Assembly: GCF_001557235.1 (NCBI RefSeq)
Contig: NZ_LSJI01000121.1
Span: 1 to 29,313 of the forward strand
DNA: 29,313 nt
Direction: 5' to 3'
Source: Phenylobacterium sp. CCH9-H3
GTDB lineage: Bacteria > Pseudomonadota > Alphaproteobacteria > Caulobacterales > Caulobacteraceae
Shown: positions 14,961 to 23,116 of the stretch, piece by piece
Layout of the letters: every line of letters starts with the position of its first letter
Numbering within the stretch: position 1 is the first letter of the stretch
The notes under the pieces: model-generated
Databases searched by the model: none
What the model was told of the DNA's origin: nothing
Seen by the model: the letters and a program-made list of their open reading frames with translations, nothing else
Position numbers and translations under genes: made by a program

Positions 14961-16424
14961 CTAGGGCCCCGGTGTCCGCGACGACCTCGCCAACTGCGGG
15001 TCCAGCCGCAGGGCCGCCTCGTCGTCGGCGCGCGCACGGCGTAGGTCGTGGGTTGCGGCATAGGCGACGCTGCGATGGCGCAGGGCCAGCGCGTCGTTCG
15101 GCTCCAGGGCGATGGCCTGGCTAAGGTCGGCGATGGCGGCATCGCTCCGGCCCCGCTTCAGTTCCGAGACGCCGCGCCCCCGCCAGGCCGCCGCGTCGTC
15201 GGGATCGAGAGCGAGCGCCCGGCCGTAGTCCGCCACGGCCGCCGTATGATCGCCCTTCGCCTGGTGGAGGGCGGCGCGATGGCGGAAGGCGACCTCGCGC
15301 GTGGGATCCAGGGCGATCACCCGGTCGTAGTCGGCCATCGCCTGCGAGCCCCGGCCCTTGGCCTTCAGGGCCTGGGCGCGGTTGAGCAGGGCGTCGACAT
15401 GGTGCGGGTCGATCGCGAGGGCGTGTCCCAGGTCGTCGATGGCCTGGTCCCAGTCGGCCTGCTGCATGTAGGCCGCCGCCCGGTTGTTGTAGGCGTCGCG
15501 GAAGGTCGGGTTCAGCGCGATGGCGCGGCTGAAATCGGCGATGGCCAGCGCCCGCGCGCCCTCCGCCAGATAGGCGTCGCCGCGCACCTTGATCAGCTCG
15601 GCGTCGGTCGGGTTGAGGTCGATGGCCCGGCCGAACTCGGCGATGGCCTGATCGCCGCGCCCCAGAGCCTGGAGCGCCGTCCCGCGCGCCCGGTGTCCGC
15701 CAGCCACCTTCGGATCGAGGCGCAGCGCCTCCGCCGCGTCGGCCTCCGCAAGCACGGCGTTCCCGGCCTTCTGGTGGGCGAGCCCCCGGTTGCGCCAAGC
15801 TGCCGCGTCGGTCGGGTCCAGGGAAATGGCGGTCGAGAAATCCGCAATCGCGGCCTCGAGCTCGCCGGTGGTGCTTCGCAGCACGCCGCGGGTGACGAAG
15901 ACCGCCCCGTCCCGCGGCGAGAGCCGCGCGGCGGCGTCGAGGTCCGCCAAGGCCGCCGCATTGTCCCCGCGCCGCATGGCGAGCCCCGCGCGGTTCAGAT
16001 AGGCCGAGGCAACGGTCGGGTCCGCGGCGATGGCGGCCGCATAGTCGGCGGCCGCCCGGCCGTCGTCCCCCTTGGCCGCATAGGCGATCCCGCGGTTGAC
16101 GTAGGTGCGCGCCACGACGCCCTCCGTCCGGGCCGCGGCCGGGCCCAGAGCCAGGGCCGCATCGTAGTCGGCGATGGCCCGGTCCCACTCGCCGCGCTGC
16201 TGATGGACGAAGCCGCGGTTGCGCAGCGCCACCGCGCGTTCGACGGGTGTCCGGCTGGGAGCTGCGATGATGCGCGTACAGGCCCGCACCATCTCCTCGG
16301 GCTCGCCGGAGGCGCAGGCGATGGCGTTGCGGTCGATGACCGGACGCTCCTGGTCCTGCGCCATCGCCCCGCCCTGCGCCGCGAGCGCCAGCCCTAGGGC
16401 AAGCCCCATCGTGCTTCGCGCCAT
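14961..16424 (-). CDS. Exported tetratricopeptide repeat protein (12 TPRs)
   Basis: A 487-residue protein with a signal peptide (ending GGAMAQ, about residue 22) and a short cysteine-containing N-terminal segment (ACASGEPEEMVRACTRII), followed by about twelve consecutive TPRs. Each repeat ends in a variant of ALALDP. The first begins near ALRNRGFVHQQRGEWDRAI and the last ends ALRLDPQ, so almost the whole mature protein is a superhelical scaffold. It is probably periplasmic; the partner is unknown. GGAGGA lies eight bases before the ATG. It is host-like and separates phage early genes from the terminase block. Confidence 0.88.
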   Translation of the reverse strand: MARSTMGLALGLALAAQGGAMAQDQERPVIDRNAIACASGEPEEMVRACTRIIAAPSRTPVERAVALRNRGFVHQQRGEWDRAIADYDAALALGPAAARTEGVVARTYVNRGIAYAAKGDDGRAAADYAAAIAADPTVASAYLNRAGLAMRRGDNAAALADLDAAARLSPRDGAVFVTRGVLRSTTGELEAAIADFSTAISLDPTDAAAWRNRGLAHQKAGNAVLAEADAAEALRLDPKVAGGHRARGTALQALGRGDQAIAEFGRAIDLNPTDAELIKVRGDAYLAEGARALAIADFSRAIALNPTFRDAYNNRAAAYMQQADWDQAIDDLGHALAIDPHHVDALLNRAQALKAKGRGSQAMADYDRVIALDPTREVAFRHRAALHQAKGDHTAAVADYGRALALDPDDAAAWRGRGVSELKRGRSDAAIADLSQAIALEPNDALALRHRSVAYAATHDLRRARADDEAALRLDPQLARSSRTPGP

Positions 16425-16519
16425 CCGCTCATTCCTCCGCGCAAGGCGACGCGCAACCATCTGCTGCGCTCACGCATAGCACGCTCGTTACGCGATGCCG
16501 CAACGCCCGGCCATCCGCC

Positions 16520-17122
16520 TCACCGCGCCTCGCCGCCGCCCGCCAGGATGTCCAGCGCCACCTTCAGCACCGCCTCCAGCCGGCCAGCGTCGCGGTCGCC
16601 GCCCCCGGCCGCTTCGCGCGGGGTCTGTTCCTCCCCGCAGACCAGGTCGCAGGCGGCGACCAGGTCGGGCTGGCGCCACAGCCGGCGGCGGAAGTCGGCC
16701 AGGCGGCGGCGCGCCAGCTCGGTCTCCTCCCCGTGCGCTAGCACGTCCTCGATTGACGGGGGCACGAACTCGCCGCGCACCCGGGGATCCAGGGTGGACG
16801 GGATCGCCTTCTCCAGCTTCACCCGCCGATAGACCCGGCCATAGAGCTCGCCCGCGGCCTTGGCGCAGGGATCGATGCGCCCCTTGGCGGCCAGCCAGTC
16901 CAGCCCGCTCTGCCGCCGGTACGGCTGCGCCCGCCCGCCGGGGGCCGGCCCGCTCACCGCCTGGCCACGGGCCCGGGACAGGGCCACGGTCTCGGCCACG
17001 CCGGCGGCCACTGCGGCCGCCTCGCCCCGGGCCTTCGCCTGCCGCTCCAGGCGCAGCAGCCGGTCGCGCGCTGCCCGCTGGGCCTTCAGCGCCGGATCGC
17101 GCGAAGTTTTCGGCCCACTCAT
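16520..17122 (-). CDS. Phage-type protein, resembles DUF6456
   Basis: A 200-residue protein with a basic helical N-terminus (KAQRAARDRLLRLERQAKA), then PYRRQSGLDWLAAKGRID and a helical C-terminal half containing LVAACDLVCGEEQTPREAA. The YRRxSGLDWL and late cysteine-bearing helices recall DUF6456 proteins found in alphaproteobacterial phages and regulators; the role is unknown. GGGGGA precedes the ATG, which overlaps the upstream stop as ATGA. It is third in the leftward early operon of the repressor switch. Confidence 0.6.
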   Translation of the reverse strand: MSGPKTSRDPALKAQRAARDRLLRLERQAKARGEAAAVAAGVAETVALSRARGQAVSGPAPGGRAQPYRRQSGLDWLAAKGRIDPCAKAAGELYGRVYRRVKLEKAIPSTLDPRVRGEFVPPSIEDVLAHGEETELARRRLADFRRRLWRQPDLVAACDLVCGEEQTPREAAGGGDRDAGRLEAVLKVALDILAGGGEAR

Positions 17123-17313
17123 GGCGTCCCCCGCGCCACCACCGCGTCGGCCAGCCTATAGACCGCCTCGGAGGCTTCGGCTTCGCCCTCGATCACGACC
17201 AGGCCGGCGGCGGTGTGGGCCAGGAGTTCGCGCAGGAAGCGGCCGCGCTCGGCCGCGCGTCGGCGGCTGAGCGCCCCGGCCACCAGGGCCGCGGCGTCCG
17301 GAGCCGCGCTCAT
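17119..17313 (-). CDS. Small phage early protein, 64 residues
   Basis: The product begins MSAAPDAAALVAGALSRRRA, is predicted helical and contains RGRFLRELLAHTAAGLVVIEG. I do not recognise a family. It is held between its neighbours by ATGA overlaps at both ends, so it is almost certainly translated. Middle gene of a three-gene early operon. Confidence 0.65.
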   Translation of the reverse strand: MSAAPDAAALVAGALSRRRAAERGRFLRELLAHTAAGLVVIEGEAEASEAVYRLADAVVARGTP

Positions 17314-17564
17314 CGGCGGCCCCCGGGCATCGTCAGCGCCGGATAACCGCCGGCCGACAGCACCGCGGCCACGTGCGCCTCGTGGCGGGCGAAGCGGGGG
17401 CGCATCCGGTCCAGCATCTTGCCGGGCCGGGCCACCCTGAAGACGTTTTCGAGCATGCCGGCCTGGCGCGGTGTGATCGCCAGCTCCGCCTGGGCGCGGG
17501 ATTGCGAGGCCCCGCCGTACCGGAGCGCGGCGTAGGTCGATGGGATGTGGGATGAGGTTTCCAT
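17310..17564 (-). CDS. Small phage early protein with HTH-like segment (Cro position)
   Basis: An 84-residue protein starting METSSHIPSTYAALRYGG. The segment SRAQAELAITPRQAGMLENV looks like a helix-turn-helix. It is the first leftward gene of the divergent switch, the position of Cro in lambda-like phages, but similarity to Cro is not evident. No ribosome-binding site is seen at the ATG (17564), and a TACATT -10-like hexamer ends six bases upstream, so the mRNA may be leaderless. Its stop overlaps the next gene. Confidence 0.65.
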   Translation of the reverse strand: METSSHIPSTYAALRYGGASQSRAQAELAITPRQAGMLENVFRVARPGKMLDRMRPRFARHEAHVAAVLSAGGYPALTMPGGRR

Positions 17565-17628
17565 GATCGAAATGTAGGAAACATACGGTCGGTTGCGCAA
17601 CCATTGTCTGCAGGTTATCTACATTTCC
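17565..17628. promoter_or_regulatory. Divergent repressor/early promoter region
   Basis: This 64-bp gap holds a perfect palindrome GGTTGCGCAACC (17591-17602) and an inverted pair GAAATGTAG (17569-17577) / CTACATTTC (17619-17627). Rightward, TTGCGC and TATCTA are 17 bases apart; leftward, TTGCGC and TACATT are 18 apart. Both TTGCGC elements come from the same palindrome. The two ATGs lie at equal distance (32.5 bases) from its centre. The outer pair may be repressor operators. Confidence 0.6.
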
Positions 17629-18276
17629 ATGGACGGTCGCGCACAACGGCTCCGGCAGGCCCGCCTCGACAGAGGCTACGACACCGCTGCGTCAGCTGCG
17701 GACGCACATGGGTGGAGCCGCAACACCTATGCTTCGAACGAGAACGGCAACGCCCCCTTCTCCTATCGGCGCGCCAAGGAATATGCCGCCGCCTTCGGGG
17801 TCAGCGCCGAATGGCTCTATGACGCCGCCGGGCCGGCGCAGCCTGGCGGGGGCGATGAGACCGAGGTGCCGGTGGTCGGGCGCGTCGGGGCCAATCCCGA
17901 CGGAACGGTGCTGTTCGCCCTCGGCCAGGACCCCGCCGAACTGGCCCCCATTCCGCCCGGCGGCACCGACCGGGCCCGGGCGCTGCGGGTGGTCGGCCAC
18001 TCCATGCGCGGCCTCGCCGACGACGGGGCCCTCATCTACTTCGAGGACCAGCGCACCGCGCCGACCCCCGACATGCTGGGCCAGGTGGTGATCGTGGAGA
18101 CCGACACGGACGAGGTCCTGGTCAAGCGGCTGCTGCGCGGCTCGCGCGCCGGGCTCTACGACCTGGAGAGCGTGGCCGGCCCCATGCGCCGCGACGCCCG
18201 ACTGCGCTGGGCGGCCCATATCACCGCCATCATCCCGCCCTTCCAGGCCCGCCGGATTATCCGCGGCGCGGCTTGA
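17629..18276 (+). CDS. C1-type phage repressor (HTH plus S24 peptidase)
   Basis: A 215-residue LexA/CI-like repressor. An N-terminal XRE helix-turn-helix (about residues 5-65, RLRQARLDRGYDTAASAADAH onward) is joined to an S24-type domain with nucleophile S125 (VVGHSM) and general base K166 (VLVKRLL). VPVVGRVGA (80-88) is at the usual hinge, but no clear Ala-Gly cleavage site is visible. It probably keeps the divergent early operon silent. The ATG directly follows CTACATTTCC with no ribosome-binding site, and the proposed start of transcription falls on or next to it, like the leaderless cI mRNA of lambda. Confidence 0.88.
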   Translation: MDGRAQRLRQARLDRGYDTAASAADAHGWSRNTYASNENGNAPFSYRRAKEYAAAFGVSAEWLYDAAGPAQPGGGDETEVPVVGRVGANPDGTVLFALGQDPAELAPIPPGGTDRARALRVVGHSMRGLADDGALIYFEDQRTAPTPDMLGQVVIVETDTDEVLVKRLLRGSRAGLYDLESVAGPMRRDARLRWAAHITAIIPPFQARRIIRGAA

Positions 18277-18322
18277 CTGTATGATTTAGACGCTGAGTTC
18301 GAAGCCCAGGTTTGTATATTTC

Positions 18323-18871
18323 ATGTGTAACGAGTTCGCCCAGGAACGATCGCTCGACGAGCTGCTCCGGCAGTTCGGCCAGCTCGAGCTGCCGCTGACC
18401 TGGGACGGCGGCGCGCCGAACATGGAGCCGCGGGCCTCGATCCGGCCCACCGACCCGGCCTACATCCTCACGGGCCACGAGGGGACGGCGCGCCTGACCC
18501 AGATGCGCTGGGGCTTCCCCGGTCCCCGCGGGCCGGTGATCAACTTCCGCTCCGACGGCCGCAGCTTCCCCAAGGGCCGCTGCCTCGTCCCCATCGACGC
18601 CTTCTTCGAGTTCACGGGTCAGAAGGCGCCCAAGTCCAAGTGGCGCTTCACGGCGTCGGACGACGGGGCGCTGGGGATCGCCGGGCTGATCCGCGACGAC
18701 CGCTTCACCCTGCTCACCTGCCCGCCGGGGCCGGACATCGCGCCCTACCACGACCGGCAGATCGTCATCCTGCCCCGCGACCAGTGGGCCGCATGGCTCG
18801 ACACCGGCCGGCCGCAGCCGCCCGTCGCCCCGGCCCCTGCCGGGACGCTGAAGGTGGTTCAGATCCGCTAG
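18323..18871 (+). CDS. SOS response-associated peptidase (SRAP, YedK/HMCES family)
   Basis: A 182-residue protein that links covalently to abasic sites in single-stranded DNA through Cys2. The key residues are C2 (MCNEF), N74 (INFRSDG), E96 (DAFFEF) and H143 (YHDRQIVIL), matching the Cys, Asn, Glu and His of YedK. It is shorter than E. coli YedK (about 222). It follows the repressor gene by 46 bases on the same strand and may be phage cargo. A TATATT lies just before the ATG, but no ribosome-binding site or LexA box is seen. Confidence 0.9.
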   Translation: MCNEFAQERSLDELLRQFGQLELPLTWDGGAPNMEPRASIRPTDPAYILTGHEGTARLTQMRWGFPGPRGPVINFRSDGRSFPKGRCLVPIDAFFEFTGQKAPKSKWRFTASDDGALGIAGLIRDDRFTLLTCPPGPDIAPYHDRQIVILPRDQWAAWLDTGRPQPPVAPAPAGTLKVVQIR

Positions 18872-18882
18872 GCGGACGCCCG

Positions 18883-19089
18883 CTAGGGCAGGTCCTCGGC
18901 CAGGATCGACATGTTGAAGACGTACGAGCCGTCGCCGTCCTCGTCCTCGAACACCACGCCGATGAATTCCTCGCCGATATAGACCTCGGCGGAGTCCTTC
19001 TGCTTCGGCCGCGGCACGAGCGTGATGCGCGCGTTCGCGAAAGTCCCCCGGAGGTGGCCTTCGACCTTGCGGATAGCTCTCTCGTCCAC
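18883..19089 (-). CDS. DUF3126 family protein
   Basis: A 68-residue protein starting MDERAIRKVEGHLRGTFAN, with VPRPKQKDSAEVYIGEEFIG and an acidic FEDEDGDGSY run, as in this small alphaproteobacterial family of unknown function. Length and start are standard. It converges with the SRAP gene, with 11 bases between the stops. Confidence 0.92.
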   Translation of the reverse strand: MDERAIRKVEGHLRGTFANARITLVPRPKQKDSAEVYIGEEFIGVVFEDEDGDGSYVFNMSILAEDLP

Positions 19090-19151
19090 GCCAAAACGCT
19101 CCGTGCAAATCGTTGCGCGGAACCTAGCCGGTCCGGCGTCCGGGCGAAACC

Positions 19152-19982
19152 TTAGATGACGTAGTCGTACACAGCATCGGCCAGGGTGTGGTCCATGCTC
19201 TTGGCCGGCTCCTCGCAGGTCGGGCAGTTGACCAGCCGCGCCGGCACCCCGGCGGCGGTGCAGCCCGACGGCACGGGCTTCAGCACCACCGAGCCCGAGG
19301 CGATCTTCGCGTAGTCGCCGATGGTGATGTTGCCGAGCACCTTGGCGCCCGCGCCCAGCAACACGCCGCGGCCGATCTTCGGATGCCGGTCGCCCTGCTC
19401 GGCGCCGGTGCCGCCCAGGGTCACGCCCTGCAGCATGGAGACGTCGTCCCCGATCACGGCGGTCTCGCCGATCACGATGCCGGTGCCGTGGTCGACGAAG
19501 ACGCCGCGGCCGATCCGGGTCGCCGGGTTGATGTCCACCTGGAACAGCTCGCTCGACCGGCTCTGCAGATAGAACGCCAGCGTATGGCGGCCCTCGTTGT
19601 AGAGCCAGTGCGCCACCCGGTGCGTCTGCAGGGCCAGGAAACCCTTGAAGAACAGGAACGGCTGGACATAGCCCTTGCAGGCCGGGTCGCGCTCGAACAC
19701 CGCCTTCAGGTCGGCCTCCGCGATCTCCACCAGCGACGGATCGGCCTCATAGGCCTCCTCGACCGTGTCGCGCAGGCTCATGGCCCGCAGCTCCTGGTCG
19801 CCCAGCTTGCGGGCCAGCTGATAGCTCAGCGCATCGCCCAGGCTGTCGTGGTTCAGGATCACCGCCGCCAGCAGGCTGGCCAGGGCGGCCTCGCTCTTGG
19901 CCGCGACATAGGCCTCGTTGCGCAGCGCCGCCCAGACCGGCGGCGGGGTGGCGGGGTTCACCACCTCCAGGCGCTGACTCAT
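19152..19982 (-). CDS. cysE: Serine O-acetyltransferase
   Basis: Transfers acetyl from acetyl-CoA to L-serine, giving the O-acetylserine used to make cysteine. The 276-residue protein has the helical N-terminal domain (SLGDALSYQLARKLG and AVFERDPA) and the left-handed beta-helix with hexapeptide repeats, including the active-site DHGTGIVIGETAVIGDD and GGTGAEQGDRHPKIG. GGAGGAG lies a few bases before the ATG at 19982. The gene is 28 bases after the Nudix gene on the same strand and is probably co-transcribed with it. Confidence 0.95.
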   Translation of the reverse strand: MSQRLEVVNPATPPPVWAALRNEAYVAAKSEAALASLLAAVILNHDSLGDALSYQLARKLGDQELRAMSLRDTVEEAYEADPSLVEIAEADLKAVFERDPACKGYVQPFLFFKGFLALQTHRVAHWLYNEGRHTLAFYLQSRSSELFQVDINPATRIGRGVFVDHGTGIVIGETAVIGDDVSMLQGVTLGGTGAEQGDRHPKIGRGVLLGAGAKVLGNITIGDYAKIASGSVVLKPVPSGCTAAGVPARLVNCPTCEEPAKSMDHTLADAVYDYVI

Positions 19983-20010
19983 GGTCTCCTCCCGACCCAT
20001 AGGCTTCTCC

Positions 20011-20622
20011 CTAGCCTAGCATGGCGCGCGCCAGCGCGGGCGCCAAAAGCCCTTCCCGAGCCATATGGTAAGCCTTCAGCAGCATCGCCACCGTCAGCAT
20101 GTCCTTGATGTCGCCGGCCATCGCGACGTCCAGCGCCTCGCGGAACGGAACCCGGGCGACTTCGAGCGCCTCGGTGTCGTCCATCTCCTGTCCCGCCCGG
20201 GCTCGCGAGAGGCCCAGAGCCAGGAAGCCGAACATCAGCTCGTCGGTGACCGAGTTCGACAGCTGCGTGCGCATGATCTCGTGCCACTCGGACGCCTGCA
20301 GCCCGGTCTCCTCGGCCAGCTCGCGCTTGGCGCTCTCCAGCGGGTCCTGGCCGACCGGGCCGCCGCCTTCGGGCAGCTCCCAGCTGTAGTCCCCCGCCGG
20401 AAAGCGGTTCTGCCCGACCAGGACGGTGGAGCCGTCGTCGTAGAGCGGCAGGATGGCGATTGCATAGTTCTTGAAACCGACCAGCCCGTAGCGGGCCGGG
20501 ACGCCGGTCGGCGCCGTCGCAGCGTACTCGGTCACCGAGATCCAGGGATTGTCGTAGACCACCGTCTCCGGACCACGCGCCCAGGGCTTGCCGTGCGATC
20601 TCAGCCAGGCCGGCTTCTCCAT
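20011..20622 (-). CDS. Nudix hydrolase
   Basis: A 203-residue pyrophosphatase of the ADP-ribose pyrophosphatase type. The Nudix box is GGPVGQDPLESAKRELAEETG; the catalytic REL-AEE-TG part is intact, but the first Glu of the consensus G-x5-E is Gln here. WELPEGG and the Y-x-L-V-G-F-x-N-Y block also fit the subgroup. The substrate is not deducible beyond a nucleoside diphosphate derivative. I take the second of two consecutive ATGs, which places GAGGA five bases upstream. First gene of an operon with cysE. Confidence 0.9.
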   Translation of the reverse strand: MEKPAWLRSHGKPWARGPETVVYDNPWISVTEYAATAPTGVPARYGLVGFKNYAIAILPLYDDGSTVLVGQNRFPAGDYSWELPEGGGPVGQDPLESAKRELAEETGLQASEWHEIMRTQLSNSVTDELMFGFLALGLSRARAGQEMDDTEALEVARVPFREALDVAMAGDIKDMLTVAMLLKAYHMAREGLLAPALARAMLG

Positions 20623-20710
20623 CATCTTCCTCACCCTCGCCTTGCGGATCGCGACCGCGCCCCCATAAAGAGGTTCCCCCCTACCGGGACTCCAGACACC
20701 GGACCAGCCG

Positions 20711-21322
20711 TTGACCTCAGCCCTGCCGCCCGCCCCCGCGTTCGGGGCGGCGCTTCCCTTCGAAGCCGCCCTCGACGTCCTGCGTTTCCTGGCGCTTCGC
20801 CGTTCGACCCCGGCGGTGACGCTGGCCGAGCCTGGACCGGATGCGGGCCAGCTCGCCGACCTCTTGCGGATCGCCGCCCGCGCGCCCGACCACGGCAAGC
20901 TGGCGCCGTGGCGCTTCGTGATCCTGGAGGGCGCGGACAAGGCGGCCTTCGCCGCTAGGCTGGACGCCCTCGCCCAGTCCCGCGGCGATGCGACCCTCGC
21001 GGCCAAGCTCGCCAAGCTGAAGATCCCGCCCACGGCCGTGGCGGTGATCTCCTCGCCCCGACCCGCCGCGATCCCGGAGTGGGAGCAGATCCTGTCCGCC
21101 GGCGTCGTCTGCGCCAACCTGCTCTACGCGGCCCTCGCCATGGGCTTCGGCGCGAACTGGATCACCGACTGGTACAGCTACGACGCCGAGGCGACGGCGG
21201 TTCTGGGCCTGGGAGACGGCGAGCGGGTGGCGGGCTTCATGCTGATCGGCACGGCTCGCGAGGCGCCGCTGGAGCGGGAACGCCCGGTCCTGGATCCCCT
21301 CGTCCGCCGCTGGACGCCCTAG
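20711..21322 (+). CDS. Nitroreductase family protein
   Basis: A 203-residue FMN-dependent oxidoreductase of the small YdjA-like type. Signatures are RRSTPAVTLAEPG, ARAPDHGKLAPWRF (the flavin-phosphate contact region) and LGFGANWITDW-like AMGFGANWITDWYSY. The substrate is unknown. The predicted start is TTG at 20711, with no ATG nearby and no clear ribosome-binding site, so the N-terminus is uncertain. It is divergent from the Nudix-cysE unit across 88 bases. Confidence 0.88.
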   Translation: MTSALPPAPAFGAALPFEAALDVLRFLALRRSTPAVTLAEPGPDAGQLADLLRIAARAPDHGKLAPWRFVILEGADKAAFAARLDALAQSRGDATLAAKLAKLKIPPTAVAVISSPRPAAIPEWEQILSAGVVCANLLYAALAMGFGANWITDWYSYDAEATAVLGLGDGERVAGFMLIGTAREAPLERERPVLDPLVRRWTP

Positions 21323-21621
21323 CGGCGATCGCCAGAAACACGGCGGCCGGACGACGCGCCGCGCCGCCCGGCCTGAGGTGACACGCCCGAGGAGAGTATG
21401 GGCCCCTTCCCTATAGGCCTGCCAGCGCCTTTTGGGAAGCCCGAATAGCCGCACGAAGGGGGTCGCCATCCCTTTTCGCGCCTCACGAGAATGTCAGGAC
21501 TGCCGTCTTCGCAAGTACGATCCCGAACGTCGACCGAATTGCGGTTACGATATCTCAGGCGACGGCAAGTATTCGCGAACCTTGTGCCCGCGGGGTGACT
21601 GCGCCCGCGCCTCAGGTGGGC
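21323..21621. other. Gap between convergent nitroreductase and queF genes
   Basis: No gene is convincing here. One plus-strand frame (from TTG at 21432) includes a cysteine-rich stretch, ECQDCRLRKYDPERR followed by C at about 21542 and CPRGDC near 21600, which looks zinc-finger-like. It has no good start and then runs antisense through queF. Confidence 0.35.
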
Positions 21622-22077
21622 TTATCCCCGCCCCCGATACGGCGCGACCCCTTGATCCGGCAGCCACAGTCCTTCGGGCGCCGGCCCACTTTGCCAGAAC
21701 ACGTCGATGGGAATTCCGCCGCGCGGATACCAGTACCCGCCGATCCTCAGCCACTGGGGCGTGAGAAGGTCGATCAGGCGCTTGCCGATCGCCACCGTGC
21801 AGTCCTCGTGAAAGGCGCCATGGTTGCGGAACGAGCCCAGGTAGAGCTTCAGCGACTTGGATTCCACCAGCCAGTCGCCGGGCACGTAGTCGATCACCAG
21901 ATGTGCGAAATCGGGCTGGCCGGTGACTGGGCACAATGACGTGAACTCGGGCGCCGTGAAGCGCACCAGATAGGCCGTGCCGGGATGGGGGTTCGGCACG
22001 CGTTCCAGGACCGCCGCCTCGGGGCTGTCGAAGCCCCGGGTCTCGCGGCCCAACTGCGTGAGGTGGGTCTCTTCCAT
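21622..22077 (-). CDS. queF: NADPH-dependent 7-cyano-7-deazaguanine reductase (QueF)
   Basis: Reduces preQ0 to preQ1 in queuosine biosynthesis. The 151-residue short (unimodular) form has the catalytic C49 in [12 protein letters not shown] with D56, and the QueF motif [14 protein letters not shown] at 72-85 that binds [13 protein letters not shown] follows, as usual. The ATG at 22077 gives the standard family start. The gene is divergent from the SDR gene with 53 bases between. Confidence 0.95.
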   Translation of the reverse strand: MEETHLTQLGRETRGFDSPEAAVLERVPNPHPGTAYLVRFTAPEFTSLCPVTGQPDFAHLVIDYVPGDWLVESKSLKLYLGSFRNHGAFHEDCTVAIGKRLIDLLTPQWLRIGGYWYPRGGIPIDVFWQSGPAPEGLWLPDQGVAPYRGRG

Positions 22078-22130
22078 GGCGGGCGCTTTACCGGCTACTA
22101 GCACCCCAAACAACATCGGGAGGCGCGGCG

Positions 22131-22931
22131 ATGGCTGAGGGCGACTATCAGGACTTCGTGGTGGTGGTGACCGGCGCGTCCACCGGGCTCGGGCGGGCGG
22201 TGGCCGTCGAGGTCGCGTCCCGGGGCGCAAAGGCCGTGGTGATCAACTACGCCCGCAACCGCGACGACGCCGAAGAGACGGCGCGCCAGTGCCAGGCCCA
22301 TGGCGCGGAAACCGTGCTCGTCCAGGGCGACGTCGCCAACGACGACGATTGCCGCCGCATCGCCGCGGCCGCGGAGCCCTACGGCCGCATCGACGCCCTC
22401 TTCAACAATGCGGGCACGACCAAGTTCAATGGCCACGCCAATCTGGATGGCGTCTCTGGTCAGGACTTCCTCGACCTCTACGCCGTGAACGTCGTGGGCC
22501 CATACCAGATGGTCCGCGCCTGCCGCGCCCTGCTCGAGGCGGCGCCCCGCCCGGGCGCGGTGGTCATGACGGCGTCGATCGCCGGGGTCACCGGAATCGG
22601 GTCCTCCGTCCCCTATGCCGCCTCCAAGGGCGCGCTCAACACCATGACCCTGTCCCTCGCCCGCGCCCTGGCCCCGAGGATCCGCGTGAACGCCGTGTGC
22701 CCCGGCTTCATCGACACCCCGTGGTTCGGCAAGGGGATGGGCGAGGCCGCGGCCGAGAAGGTGCGCGCCAACGCCGCCGCCAGCACCCCCCTCAAGGTGG
22801 CGTCCACCGCAGAGGATATCGCCGCCTCCGCCGTCTTCCTGGCCTCGCCCCACTCGCGTCACGTGACCGGGGAGACGCTGCTCGTGGACGCCGGATCGCA
22901 CCTCGGATTCGCCGCACTGGTGGCGCGCTAA
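22131..22931 (+). CDS. Short-chain dehydrogenase/reductase
   Basis: A 266-residue classical SDR. The cofactor motif is [11 protein letters not shown] (about residues 14-24). NNAG follows at about 91-94, and the catalytic triad is a serine in MTASIAG with Y-A-A-S-K in PYAASKGAL. The C-terminal [13 protein letters not shown] is typical. YARN after the second strand suggests NADP preference, but this is not certain. Substrate unknown. GGGAGG lies seven bases before the ATG. Confidence 0.92.
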   Translation: MAEGDYQDFVVVVTGASTGLGRAVAVEVASRGAKAVVINYARNRDDAEETARQCQAHGAETVLVQGDVANDDDCRRIAAAAEPYGRIDALFNNAGTTKFNGHANLDGVSGQDFLDLYAVNVVGPYQMVRACRALLEAAPRPGAVVMTASIAGVTGIGSSVPYAASKGALNTMTLSLARALAPRIRVNAVCPGFIDTPWFGKGMGEAAAEKVRANAAASTPLKVASTAEDIAASAVFLASPHSRHVTGETLLVDAGSHLGFAALVAR

Positions 22932-23075
22932 AAACTCTGCCGCCAGGTCAATTTGCCTGCTTTCCGGGCAGTGCGGCACGCGGGCGCCCAATCTCTCGTC
23001 AGCCATCCCGAGGCGGCGCTGTCGTGTGTTCGTCACGTTGTGATCTGCACGCCGGCCCGACGACCATGGTTACGC

Positions 23076-23096
23076 CCGTCGGCTTCGGCCGGACGG
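23076..23096 (+). promoter_or_regulatory. 5'-leader hairpin with UUCG loop upstream of the porin gene
   Basis: CCGTC-GGC-TTCG-GCC-G-GACGG can fold into an eight-pair stem with one bulge and a stable UUCG tetraloop. It ends 20 bases before the porin ATG. It could stabilise the mRNA or shield its 5' end. Confidence 0.35.
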
Positions 23097-23116
23097 ACGT
23101 AAGAGGGGATAAGAGA

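Noticed and set aside
3532..18276. An RcGTA-type gene transfer agent cluster
   Set aside because: The terminase and portal are P22-like, and the gene order and the C1/lysis modules are those of a temperate phage; no GTA capsid or tail genes are present.
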